From contig DITJ01000067.1 in the NCBI GenBank assembly GCA_002422795.1, forward strand, positions 1-13,655: DNA of 13,655 bases, in the 5' to 3' direction. Position 1 is the first letter of the stretch. Each line of letters opens with the position of its first letter. Position numbers and translations under genes: made by a program. Source of the DNA: Alphaproteobacteria bacterium UBA6187. Its GTDB lineage: Bacteria; Pseudomonadota; Alphaproteobacteria; Rickettsiales; UBA6187. The notes beneath the pieces are model-generated. The model did not search any database, had not been told where the DNA came from, and saw only the letters and a list, made by a program, of their open reading frames with translations. Below, one piece after another: positions 6,796 to 13,108 of this stretch.

Positions 6796-8490
6796 CTACC
6801 TCATCAACAAATGCTCCAGCCCCGGCCCAAGTATAAGCACCGGGAAGAATGTAAGACCATCAACAACAAACACCACCCCAACCAGTAACCCCACAAACTG
6901 CAGCCCATGCGTTGGGAATGTTCCGTTGGACATTGGCAGTATTTGCTTTCTGGCTAAAGACCCTGCAATACCCAACATTGGTATTATATAGAAGAACCTT
7001 CCGATAAGCATTTCAAGGGCAAGTGCGATATTGTGATATTCAGTATTAGCATTAAAACCTGCAAAAGCAGAGCCGTTATTTCCTATTGCCGAAGCGTGGG
7101 CATAAAGAAACTGGCTAAGGCCATGCGCGCCTTCTGCCTGTATGGATGCCGCGCCTTCTGGCACTAATATTGAAATACCGCCAATTCCAAGCACCCCCAG
7201 GGGAATGGTTAATATTGCAACAATAGCTAGTTTAATTTCGCGAGATTCTATTTTCTTGCCCATATATTCAGGGGTGCGCCCCACCATCAGGCCAGCGATG
7301 AATACGGTAACTATAACAAAAATAATCATTCCATAAAGGCCAGAGCCAGCACCGCCAAATACCACCGCGCCAAACATTATGTTGGTCATCTGCACCAGGC
7401 CGCTAAGCGGCATGAAGCTATCATGCATGGAATTTACCGAACCGCTGGAAGTTGCCGTTGTGGCAACCGACCAGAAAACCGAAGCCGGAACACCAAAACG
7501 CACCTCTTTTCCTTCCAGGCTATTTGCACCATCAGTGATGCCATATTGGGCAAGTGCAGGGTTTGCATTGGTTTCAGTGATAGAAACAATCGTAAGGCCA
7601 ATTACAAATAACACCGCCATTGATGCGAAAATTGTCCAGCCCTGTTTGGTATCACCAACCATTTTGCCATAAGTGCGGGTTAGCGCAATAGGGATAAGCA
7701 GCATGAATATAAGCTGCAAAAGATTAGAAAAAGGTGTAGGGTTTTCATAAGGATGCGCGGCATTTGCACCGAAGAAACCGCCGCCATTAGTACCAATCTG
7801 CTTTATCGCCACCTGGGACGCCACAGGCCCTTGCGGTATAATTTGCGTGCCGCCTTCCAAAGTTTGCACTTCCACATAATTACTAAAATTCTGCGGTACA
7901 CCCTGGGATACAAGCAAAATCGCGCCGATTATAGCAAGCGGTAAAAATATATAAAGAATTGAGCGGGTTAAGTCTACATAGAAATTCCCGATAGTATTTG
8001 CGTTGCTTCTTGCAATGCCGCGCACCAGGGCAATTAAAAGCGCAACCCCTGTTGCAGCAGAAAGGAAATTCTGCACATTCAGCCCTAGCATCTGGCTGAA
8101 ATAGCTCATTGTGGATTCACCGCTATAAGCCTGCCAGTTGGTATTGGTGGTGAAGCTTACCGCAGTGTTAAGTGCAAGGCTTGTGCCAAGTGCCGGAAAA
8201 TTTCCAGGATTCAGCGGCAGTAAATTTTGTAGTTTTAATATGCCGAAAAGGAAAACAAGGCCAATCACACTAAAAGATAGCATAGAAACGGCATAACTTT
8301 TCCAATCCTGCTCTTTTGCGGCATCAATGGCGCAGATTTTATAGATAATCCTTTCAATTGGCTGGAGCAGTTTAGAAGCGAAAGTATTTTTGCAGGAAAA
8401 TACGTTTGCTATATAATTACCAAAGAATATGGCCAAAGGTAATATTATAGCGCAATATGCCACTAATTGGGCAATCCCGATATTTGTCAT
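6796..8490 (-). CDS. kdpA: Potassium-transporting ATPase K+-binding subunit KdpA
   Basis: Channel-like K+-selective subunit of KdpFABC, related to the SKT superfamily. The 564 aa match family length (E. coli 557), with about ten hydrophobic segments. The four selectivity-filter loops are visible: SFTTNTNWQ (112-120), IGTNGGGFFGAN (232-243), TATSSGSVN (345-353) and IGNNGSAFAGF (469-479). The GTNGGG loop contains the glycine known to be critical for K+ selectivity. Expected roles are K+ uptake from the periplasm and transfer through the intersubunit tunnel to KdpB. The ATG at 8490 follows an AAGGAA that overlaps the kdpF stop codon, so the two genes are probably translationally coupled. Nothing suggests loss of function. 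Confidence 0.98.
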   Translation of the reverse strand: MTNIGIAQLVAYCAIILPLAIFFGNYIANVFSCKNTFASKLLQPIERIIYKICAIDAAKEQDWKSYAVSMLSFSVIGLVFLFGILKLQNLLPLNPGNFPALGTSLALNTAVSFTTNTNWQAYSGESTMSYFSQMLGLNVQNFLSAATGVALLIALVRGIARSNANTIGNFYVDLTRSILYIFLPLAIIGAILLVSQGVPQNFSNYVEVQTLEGGTQIIPQGPVASQVAIKQIGTNGGGFFGANAAHPYENPTPFSNLLQLIFMLLIPIALTRTYGKMVGDTKQGWTIFASMAVLFVIGLTIVSITETNANPALAQYGITDGANSLEGKEVRFGVPASVFWSVATTATSSGSVNSMHDSFMPLSGLVQMTNIMFGAVVFGGAGSGLYGMIIFVIVTVFIAGLMVGRTPEYMGKKIESREIKLAIVAILTIPLGVLGIGGISILVPEGAASIQAEGAHGLSQFLYAHASAIGNNGSAFAGFNANTEYHNIALALEMLIGRFFYIIPMLGIAGSLARKQILPMSNGTFPTHGLQFVGLLVGVVFVVDGLTFFPVLILGPGLEHLLMR

Positions 8491-8499
8491 TGTGGTTCC

Positions 8500-8586
8500 T
8501 TAGAATTTTTCAGGGTAAATAAGCGCGTATACAAGATATATAAGGATTAGTAAGGCTACTATGCCACCTGTAATGAATTCAAACAC
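8500..8586 (-). CDS. kdpF: K+-transporting ATPase small subunit KdpF
   Basis: A 28-residue single-span lipid-like subunit at the 5' end of the kdp operon that stabilises the KdpFABC complex. It reads from a GTG at 8586 with the perfect Shine-Dalgarno AAGGAG 6 nt upstream. One hydrophobic helix (about residues 5-23) carries the family hallmark YLVYALI near its end, followed by a short polar tail ending EKF. The stop codon at 8500-8502 overlaps the Shine-Dalgarno of kdpA, whose start lies 9 nt further on. Position, length and motif together make the call firm. Confidence 0.92.
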   Translation of the reverse strand: MFEFITGGIVALLILIYLVYALIYPEKF

Positions 8587-8609
8587 GCAAAACTCCTTAT
8601 TAATGAACA

Positions 8610-8771
8610 TATACTCATTCTGTTTCAACCACCAATTGTAACTCTTCGTCTTTATTTTTTATAGATAAAATTTAAATCCTTGAAATAGGGCCACTATTAC
8701 TTCGGATTTAATTTTTTCCTATAACAAAAAATACTTGGTTCTAATCGTCGGTTTGAAACAGAATGAGTATA
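8610..8771. mobile_element. Possible MITE with 19-bp terminal inverted repeats upstream of kdpF
   Basis: TATACTCATTCTGTTTCAA at 8610-8628 is repeated exactly, inverted, at 8753-8771, enclosing 124 AT-rich nt with no ORF. Both outer ends finish in TA, compatible with a TA target duplication as made by IS630/Tc1-type transposases. The interior also has weaker inverted matches (TTTAAATCC near 8669-8680 against GGATTTAATT near 8704-8713), so the whole unit may fold. It ends 23 bp upstream of the kdpF start, so the kdp promoter must lie inside it or be separated from kdpF by it. A -35-like TTGGTG and -10-like TATATG on the - strand fall at its kdpF end, but this is weak. A large regulatory palindrome is the alternative. 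Confidence 0.5.
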
Positions 8772-8884
8772 AGAAATTATTTAGCACTTTTTAAAATTAA
8801 AGGCTAGAAGAGTTTCGTACTACCGGGCTTGCGATTAATTTATATCAAGGACTGTTATTGAAAAGACACTAAGAGCCTCGGAGC

Positions 8885-9069
8885 TGTCATTCCAGAAGCT
8901 AGAGAGGTTTGCTAATGAAACAGGCTTCTTCAGCCGTTTTCATTAGCTAGCCGAACTTGCTATCTGGAATCTAGTTTTTTTGTTTATAAGAAGCTGGATT
9001 CCAGATATTAATAAAACCTAAGATTTACTAAGCGCGTAAATCCAATGTTTTCTAAATTCTGGAATGACA
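8885..9069 (+). repeat. Composite palindromic element A (three hairpins in 13-bp terminal inverted repeats)
   Basis: TGTCATTCCAGAA at 8885-8897 is exactly inverted at 9057-9069. Inside are three hairpins. The first, 8911-8947, has a 10-bp outer stem plus GGCT/AGCC around TCTTC. The second, 8961-9007, has a 20-position stem with a 7-nt loop; its three non-Watson-Crick positions are all G-U when read as + strand RNA. The third, 9022-9042, is GATTTAC/GTAAATC around TAAGCGC. It resembles in style the GTCATTCC-type palindromic repeats of Rickettsiales. The rest of the 8587-9082 gap (8772-8884) shows nothing I can identify. Confidence 0.65.
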
Positions 9070-9082
9070 ACTACACTAACCA

Positions 9083-9628
9083 CTAAACCGCCTCAACGCT
9101 TTCCACTTCCGGCACATAATGTTTCATCATGTTTTCAATACCGCTTTTCAGGGTAACTGTAGAGCTTGGGCAGCCAGAGCAAGAACCGTGCATTTCCAGT
9201 TTTAACACACCTTCTTCAAAGCTGTGGAATATTATATCTCCGCCATCTTGTGCCACTGCCGGGCGCACGCGTGTATCGATGATTTCTTTAATCTGCTTTA
9301 TTATATCGCTATCTTCACTAGTAGCGGCGGCAATATCACCTTCTTCAAGCATTATTGGTTTTCCGGCAACGTAATGGTCCATAATTGCGGTGAGTATTTC
9401 TACCTTTATTGCATCCCATTGCTTTGCACTTGCCTTTGTTACTGAAATAAAATCAGCACCAAGATACACTGCTTCAACCCCGTTTATACGGAAAAGCGCC
9501 TCCGCCAGAGGTGATTTAGCCGCATTTTCCCGATTTGGGAAGTTTGCAACCCCTTGTTTCATAACAATTTCACCTGGTACGAATTTTAACGTAGCAGGAT
9601 TTGGCGTGGTTTCGGTTTGTATGAACAT
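9083..9628 (-). CDS. nfuA: NfuA/NifU-like Fe-S cluster carrier
   Basis: Iron-sulfur scaffold/carrier that receives 4Fe-4S clusters and passes them to apo-enzymes. The 181 aa form the two-domain Nfu of alphaproteobacteria and mitochondria. The N-terminal Nfu domain starts FIQTETTPNPATLKFVPG (residues 2-19). The C-terminal NifU domain (about 107-175) has RPAVAQDGGDI (122-132) and the cluster-binding CSGC at Cys150 and Cys153. Both cysteines and the surrounding GSCSGCPSS are intact. The ATG at 9628 has only a weak AGG upstream, but the protein opens exactly as homologues do. It is a single gene here, 96 nt downstream of grpE on the same strand, and its 3' end stops 13 nt from palindromic element A. 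Confidence 0.96.
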   Translation of the reverse strand: MFIQTETTPNPATLKFVPGEIVMKQGVANFPNRENAAKSPLAEALFRINGVEAVYLGADFISVTKASAKQWDAIKVEILTAIMDHYVAGKPIMLEEGDIAAATSEDSDIIKQIKEIIDTRVRPAVAQDGGDIIFHSFEEGVLKLEMHGSCSGCPSSTVTLKSGIENMMKHYVPEVESVEAV

Positions 9629-9724
9629 GGCTGGCCTATATGCTTGAGTAAAACTGTAGGATATAATTAGTATATTACAAAGGAAATGTCAAGATGGAGG
9701 ATTTGTATTGCGGATCCAGCGAAC

Positions 9725-10267
9725 CTATTCCACAGCCTTTGAAACAACCACCAAAGCGGGCCTTAGCAGCCGGTCTTTTAATATATAACCAGCCTGCAAT
9801 ACCTGCAATACTGCGCCTGGCGCAGTGTTTGCATCAGGAATTTGTGAGATTGCCTGGTGAAGGTTAGGGTCGAATGCTTCGCCTATCGGCTCAAGCCTTT
9901 TAACGCCATTTCGTTCAAGCGCATTTAGCATTTCACGCTTGGTAATTTCTATACCTTCTTTAATGCTTTTTAGCTTAGGATCGCTTTCTTCATCAGAAAT
10001 AGTTTCTGATGCGCGGAATAGATTATCTGTTACGCTTAGTAAATCTTTTGCAAAAGACTGGATGCCGAAGCTTTTTGCATTTTGTATATCAATATCAGCC
10101 CTGCGGCGCATATTTTGCGCTTCTGCCATGGCGCGTAGCATTTTATCATTTAAATCTTCAATAGTTGCTTTGTAATCCTCTTCCAGAACCTGCTGCACTG
10201 TAAGTTCAGGGTTTTCCTGGTTGTTTTCCTGGTTGTTTTCCTGGGTTTGCTCGACTTTTTCTGGCAT
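9725..10267 (-). CDS. grpE: Nucleotide exchange factor GrpE
   Basis: Co-chaperone that releases ADP from DnaK. The polar, glutamine/asparagine-rich N-terminus (to about residue 18) is followed by a long coiled coil (about 22-100, with RAMAEAQNMRRRADID), the four-helix region and a C-terminal beta domain. Family signatures are FAKDLLSVTDNLFRA, then NGVKRLEPIGEAFDPNLHQAIS and GYILKDRLLRPALVVVSK. I chose ATG 10267 (180 aa) because a GGAA sits 7 nt upstream. An in-frame TTG at 10297 would add ten residues with no Shine-Dalgarno. Usually hrcA precedes grpE in alphaproteobacteria; here rph is directly divergent instead. A 12-bp tandem repeat in the N-terminal coding region makes the Q-E-N-N run variable in length in principle. 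Confidence 0.96.
   Translation of the reverse strand: MPEKVEQTQENNQENNQENPELTVQQVLEEDYKATIEDLNDKMLRAMAEAQNMRRRADIDIQNAKSFGIQSFAKDLLSVTDNLFRASETISDEESDPKLKSIKEGIEITKREMLNALERNGVKRLEPIGEAFDPNLHQAISQIPDANTAPGAVLQVLQAGYILKDRLLRPALVVVSKAVE
10211..10246. repeat. Three tandem 12-bp units inside grpE
   Basis: GTTTTCCTGGTT occurs at 10211-10222 and 10223-10234, and with one change at 10235-10246. On the coding strand each unit encodes four residues of the QENN type, giving an in-frame disordered run near the GrpE N-terminus. Units are multiples of three, so slippage would change length without breaking the frame. Confidence 0.8.
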
Positions 10268-10323
10268 TTCACTATTCCGGTTTGTTAATTGATACAAAGA
10301 AGTAGACTTTAAGCAGTATCCAT

Positions 10324-10350
10324 ATATTTATAAATATGCTGAATTTCAAG
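10324..10350 (-). promoter_or_regulatory. Possible grpE promoter with heat-shock-like -35
   Basis: Read on the - strand, CTTGAA (10350-10345) matches the -35 consensus of RpoH (sigma-32) promoters and lies about 80 nt upstream of grpE. The expected CCCAT-type -10 is not clear; AT-rich sequence with a 14-bp palindrome (10324-10337) occupies that place. The divergent rph promoter must share this gap (10268-10381). This is suggestive only. Confidence 0.25.
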
Positions 10351-10381
10351 TAACTACTAGAAAAAAATATAAGGATATAAA

Positions 10382-11098
10382 ATGCGCCCTTCCAAAAGAC
10401 AGCCTTCACAGATGCGGAATATTATAATTGAACCCAATTATATAAGGAACGCAGATGGCTCTTGCCTTATAAAATGTGGCGATACACATGTAATCTGCAC
10501 TGCATCAATTGACGAAAACCTGCCGCGTTTCTTAAAAGGGAAGGGCAAGGGGTGGGTAACTGCTGAATATGGAATGCTTCCGGCTTCAACTTCAAATCGT
10601 ATGAACCGCGAAGCCGCGCAAGGCAAACAAGGCGGCAGGACTGTGGAAATACAAAGATTGATAGGTCGTTCGCTTCGTTCAGTGATGGATTTTCAGGCGC
10701 TAGGGGAGAGGCAAATTATAATAGATTGCGATGTAATCCAGGCAGATGGCGGTACACGCACTGCTTCTATTACTGGTGGCTATGTTGCATTATATCTGGC
10801 TTGTGTTAAATTAATGGAAAAAAACAAAATCCGTAAAATGCCGATAAAAGATAATGTGGCAGCCATTTCCTGCGGTATATATCGCGGCGTGGCCGTTTCC
10901 GACCTGGATTATGCCGAAGACAGCAACGCCGAAGTTGATGCAAATTTCGTAATGACTGGTAATGGCCGTATTATTGAAGTTCAAGGTACAGCGGAGCAAG
11001 AGCCGTTTTCTGAAGAATCTTTCCTGGAAATGCTGGCACTTGCAAAAAATAGCATCAGCCAGTTAGCAGCGATGCAGAATGAGGCATTGGGGCTTTAG
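10382..11098 (+). CDS. rph: Ribonuclease PH
   Basis: Phosphate-dependent 3'-5' exoribonuclease that trims tRNA 3' ends and helps degrade structured RNA; it acts as a hexamer. The 238 aa match E. coli RNase PH (238). Signatures in order: MRPSKRQPSQMR start, GWVTAEYGMLPASTSNR (57-73), GGRTVEIQRLIGRSLR phosphate-site region (83-98), DCDVIQADGGTRTASITGG (115-133), DLDYAEDSNAEVDANFVMTG (178-197) and EVQGTAE (203-209). The ATG at 10382 follows AAGGA about 6 nt upstream. It diverges from grpE and converges on yejE with a 7-bp gap and no terminator. Complete, with no missing key residue seen. Confidence 0.98.
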   Translation: MRPSKRQPSQMRNIIIEPNYIRNADGSCLIKCGDTHVICTASIDENLPRFLKGKGKGWVTAEYGMLPASTSNRMNREAAQGKQGGRTVEIQRLIGRSLRSVMDFQALGERQIIIDCDVIQADGGTRTASITGGYVALYLACVKLMEKNKIRKMPIKDNVAAISCGIYRGVAVSDLDYAEDSNAEVDANFVMTGNGRIIEVQGTAEQEPFSEESFLEMLALAKNSISQLAAMQNEALGL

Positions 11099-11105
11099 GC
11101 TTGTA

Positions 11106-12125
11106 TTAGATTTTCCTGGGATCTAGTGTATCCCTTACCGCTTCACCTGTGAATATAAGCAGCGATAGCATAGTTGCCAGAACAAGAAAGGCGGTTATAC
11201 CAAGCCAGGGGGCTTCAAGATTGGTTTTACCTTGCGATAATAATTCACCCAAGGAAGGCGACCCTGGTGGCAGGCCAAACCCAAGGAAATCAAGGGAGGT
11301 GAGGGTGGTAATTGCCCCGGTTAATAGGAACGGCATGAAAGTAACTACAGAAATAAATGCATTAGGCAGCAAGTGGCGGTAAATTATCACCCCTTCTTTT
11401 ACCCCCAGTGCTTTTGCGGCTTTCACATATTCATAATTACGCGCCTTTAAAAATTCAGCGCGCACCACCCTAACTAAGGAAGTCCAGCTAAATAACAGCA
11501 TGATGCCAAGCATCCACCAAAAATTAGGGGTAACTAAACTTGCCAGGATAATCAGAATAAACAAAACTGGTAAACCCGACCATATTTCAATAAATCGCTG
11601 GAAAAATAAATCAATCTTTCCACCAAAATACCCCTGAATTGCCCCTGCGGTAATTCCAAATATTGAGCTGAAAATAGTAAGGATAAGCCCAAATAATACC
11701 GATATACGGAAGCCATAAATAGTGCGCGCCAGCACATCGCGCCCCTGGTCGTCTGTGCCTAAGATATTTTCACCGGATGGTGCGGATGGCGCAGGCTTTG
11801 GCAAATCGTAATTAATTGTTTTATAATTATATCTGATAAGTGGCCATAGCATCCAGCCATTACCTTTTTCTTTTATTAAATCTTGCACGTATGCATCGCG
11901 GTAATCGGCTTCGGATTCAAAATCGCCGCCAAATAAAGTTTCAGGATATTGTTTTAAAACCGGGAAATAAACGGCATTATTATAAGTGAGGATTATTGGT
12001 TTATCATTGGCAATAAATTCTGCAAATAAGGTTACTATAAATAATATAGAAAATATTATAGCAGAGTAAAACCCACGGCGGTTGGCTTTAAAATTACGTA
12101 GTTTTCGTGCTGTTAGTGGTGACAT
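11106..12125 (-). CDS. yejE: Oligopeptide/microcin C-type ABC transporter permease YejE
   Basis: Inner-membrane permease of a YejABEF-type importer of peptides (microcin C in enterobacteria). The 339 aa match E. coli YejE (341). An N-terminal helix (about 20-38, ending FAEFIANDKP) is followed by a periplasmic insert with GTDDQGRDVLART (123-135), typical of the family. The permease domain (about 140-330) contains the EAA-loop YVKAAKALGVKEG..YRHLLPNA (233-256), which docks the ATPase, and ends LDPRKI. I start at ATG 12125, which aligns with homologues. A longer in-frame start at 12176 would run back through the small gene ending at 12139. YejB normally lies immediately upstream; here about 1 kb separates them. 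No yejF follows: rph lies downstream on the other strand. Confidence 0.94.
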   Translation of the reverse strand: MSPLTARKLRNFKANRRGFYSAIIFSILFIVTLFAEFIANDKPIILTYNNAVYFPVLKQYPETLFGGDFESEADYRDAYVQDLIKEKGNGWMLWPLIRYNYKTINYDLPKPAPSAPSGENILGTDDQGRDVLARTIYGFRISVLFGLILTIFSSIFGITAGAIQGYFGGKIDLFFQRFIEIWSGLPVLFILIILASLVTPNFWWMLGIMLLFSWTSLVRVVRAEFLKARNYEYVKAAKALGVKEGVIIYRHLLPNAFISVVTFMPFLLTGAITTLTSLDFLGFGLPPGSPSLGELLSQGKTNLEAPWLGITAFLVLATMLSLLIFTGEAVRDTLDPRKI

Positions 12126-12138
12126 AAGAAAATTTAAC

Positions 12139-12288
12139 CTATGATTTTTTTGGTGAAATTGTAATATACTCACCATAATCCTTTATATAAACTTCCTTTA
12201 TATCATCAGGGAATCTTAATTCCTCTGGTAATATAATCATACAAGAACCATCTTTATCTTTTATTACATTACATATATAACTTTTCAT
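12139..12288 (-). CDS. Small AbrB/MazE-VapB-like protein, orphan antitoxin-like
   Basis: A 49-residue ORF from ATG 12288 with CAGG about 7 nt upstream. It has the pattern of a swapped-hairpin (SpoVT-AbrB/VapB N-terminal) DNA-binding domain: DGSCMIILPEELRFP (13-27), then EVYIKDYGEYITISPKK (32-48). This matches the usual VapB layout of a beta strand, LPKEhRF, then -EVYIR..GD.hhLSPK. It stops right after that domain, so the toxin-binding tail of a typical 70-80 aa VapB is missing, and no PIN or other toxin gene is adjacent. Base composition is AT-richer than in yejE. Its stop is 13 nt upstream of the yejE start. It is an orphan or remnant antitoxin, or a small autonomous regulator. Family assignment is by eye, hence moderate confidence. 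Confidence 0.55.
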   Translation of the reverse strand: MKSYICNVIKDKDGSCMIILPEELRFPDDIKEVYIKDYGEYITISPKKS

Positions 12289-12335
12289 AGTTTACCTGTC
12301 TATATTAAGATTCACGCTACTAAAAAACATAGCTG

Positions 12336-12369
12336 CTTTACAAATTTCTCAATTTAGAATTTTGTAAAG
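12336..12369 (-). terminator. Possible terminator after the HTH gene
   Basis: CTTTACAAA (12336-12344) pairs with TTTGTAAAG (12361-12369), a 9-bp stem. On the - strand it starts 5 nt after the HTH stop codon and is followed by CAGCTATG then six T residues. The stem is AT-rich and the T run is displaced, so termination may be partial. Confidence 0.35.
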
Positions 12370-12374
12370 TTTTA

Positions 12375-12659
12375 TCAAATCCAAGCCTCATTTTCTTCAC
12401 TTTTTCCTGTCATTACATTATCAATATCAATAAGCCTATCCAAATTAACATTAAGTGCAGAAGAAATTTTCACAAGTTTTTCAATGGAAATATGTTTTTT
12501 ACCAAGCTCGAATAAATCCAGGTTATGCGGGTTAATTCCAACTTCCTTGGAAAGCCTGTAGAGGCTTAACTTTTTTGCTCTTCTGGCATTGAGGATATTC
12601 TGGCCGATATTTTTACGGACTGCACGGAAATATTTGGTTTCTTCTTTGGTAAGCTGCAT
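12375..12659 (-). CDS. XRE/Cro-family helix-turn-helix protein
   Basis: A 94-residue DNA-binding protein. The HTH_3 domain spans about residues 15-76: IGQNILNARRAKKLSLYRLSKEVGI supplies the first two helices, NPHNLDLFELGKKHISIEKLVKISSALNV the recognition helix and the rest, and LDRLID (73-78) closes the domain. The short acidic tail resembles no effector domain. The ATG at 12659 follows TAGGAA at good spacing. Proteins of this size and domain are typical prophage, plasmid or toxin-antitoxin regulators and are common stand-alone regulators in Rickettsiales-like genomes. It sits between yejB and yejE with an antitoxin-like gene downstream on the same strand, suggesting an inserted accessory module. 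Targets are unknown; self-regulation is likely. Confidence 0.85.
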   Translation of the reverse strand: MQLTKEETKYFRAVRKNIGQNILNARRAKKLSLYRLSKEVGINPHNLDLFELGKKHISIEKLVKISSALNVNLDRLIDIDNVMTGKSEENEAWI

Positions 12660-12688
12660 GTTCCTAACCCCGTTATAGTTAAACAGAT

Positions 12689-12710
12689 GGCACTCTGATT
12701 AAAGAGTGCC
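12689..12710. terminator. Strong 8-bp hairpin upstream of the HTH gene
   Basis: GGCACTCT (12689-12696) pairs perfectly with AGAGTGCC (12703-12710) around a 6-nt loop. On the - strand it is followed by ATCTGTTTAAC, a poor U tract, and it lies 30 nt upstream of the HTH ATG. It could be a terminator for transcription coming from yejB, a leader hairpin, or an operator-like palindrome bound by the HTH protein. It directly abuts the folded region 12711-12859. Confidence 0.4.
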
Positions 12711-12859
12711 AGGGGTTGAAAATCGCCTAGTTCAAGCGCAGGCTTATTTCCCTTGCGGGTATTATATATCACCTACCCCCAGCGCAGAAATGCACGGAAG
12801 CTGGGCTTGTTTGTACGAGCCTGTAATTTAAACGTAGAACTAAGAGATTTTCAGCCCCT
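12711..12859 (+). ncRNA. Candidate structured RNA of about 150 nt, family unknown
   Basis: The closing helix pairs 12711-12724 with 12846-12859 (14 positions). After a symmetric 3x3 internal loop, 12728-12733 pairs with 12837-12842 (6 bp) in exact register. Next, 12738-12744 pairs with 12818-12824 (7 positions). Inside are CCCAGC/GCTGGG (12778-12783 with 12800-12805) and a nested GCA-GAAA-TGC tetraloop hairpin. The two non-Watson-Crick positions (12716/12854 and 12738/12824) are both G-U on the + strand but C-A on the - strand, and the GNRA loop also appears only on the + strand. The rod shape recalls 6S RNA, but I cannot match any family. A palindromic repeat is the main alternative. Confidence 0.4.
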
Positions 12860-12935
12860 CAATTTACAACATAAAAGATCGTTATGTGCGAGTCAAAGGA
12901 ATTTATAATTTGTTATCCGACAGGACGTGCTTATC

Positions 12936-13035
12936 CGTCATCACCCGAATTTTTTCTTTAAAATTATAGGGTGATCCAGATGAATATGCTGGATGGCCCT
13001 ATAGTTTGCTAAGTGCGCAAACTCGGGCCATGACG
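12936..13035 (+). repeat. Composite palindromic element B
   Basis: CGTCAT (12936-12941) and ATGACG (13030-13035) close a region of nested hairpins: ATCACCC/GGGTGAT (12940-12946 with 12969-12975), ATCCAG/CTGGAT (12974-12979 with 12989-12994), and GGCCC/GGGCC (12995-12999 with 13025-13029) enclosing GTTTGC/GCAAAC around loop TAAGTGC (13004-13022). The last hairpin has the same 7-nt loop pattern TAAGYGC as the third hairpin of element A at 9022-9042. The flanks of the 12660-13108 gap outside this element and the candidate RNA show nothing else I can identify. Confidence 0.6.
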
Positions 13036-13108
13036 AAAACAATTGTCCGGTGGTAAGAACTTATAATTAAGATATTTCTTGCATGAAACTGGGCGTATGG
13101 AAAGTCAA

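Noticed and set aside
10268..10297. A GrpE start at TTG 10297.
   Set aside because: It is a rare start codon without a Shine-Dalgarno, whereas ATG 10267 has GGAA 7 nt upstream.
12126..12176. A 17-residue N-terminal extension of YejE from ATG 12176.
   Set aside because: It overlaps the small AbrB-like gene, leaves a spacing of only 2 nt to its AGGA, and homologues start at the equivalent of 12125.
12728..12742. A tRNA T-loop-like TTCAAGC with partial CCT/AGG stem, suggesting a tRNA or tmRNA acceptor end.
   Set aside because: The arm has two mismatches next to the loop, no acceptor, D or anticodon arm fits, and no CCA or tag reading frame is present.
12783..12800. Similarity of the GCACGGAAGCTGGG stretch to the conserved SRP RNA hairpin.
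   Set aside because: The symmetric loop and GGAA tetraloop arrangement of SRP domain IV is absent; only a short GGAAGC match remains.
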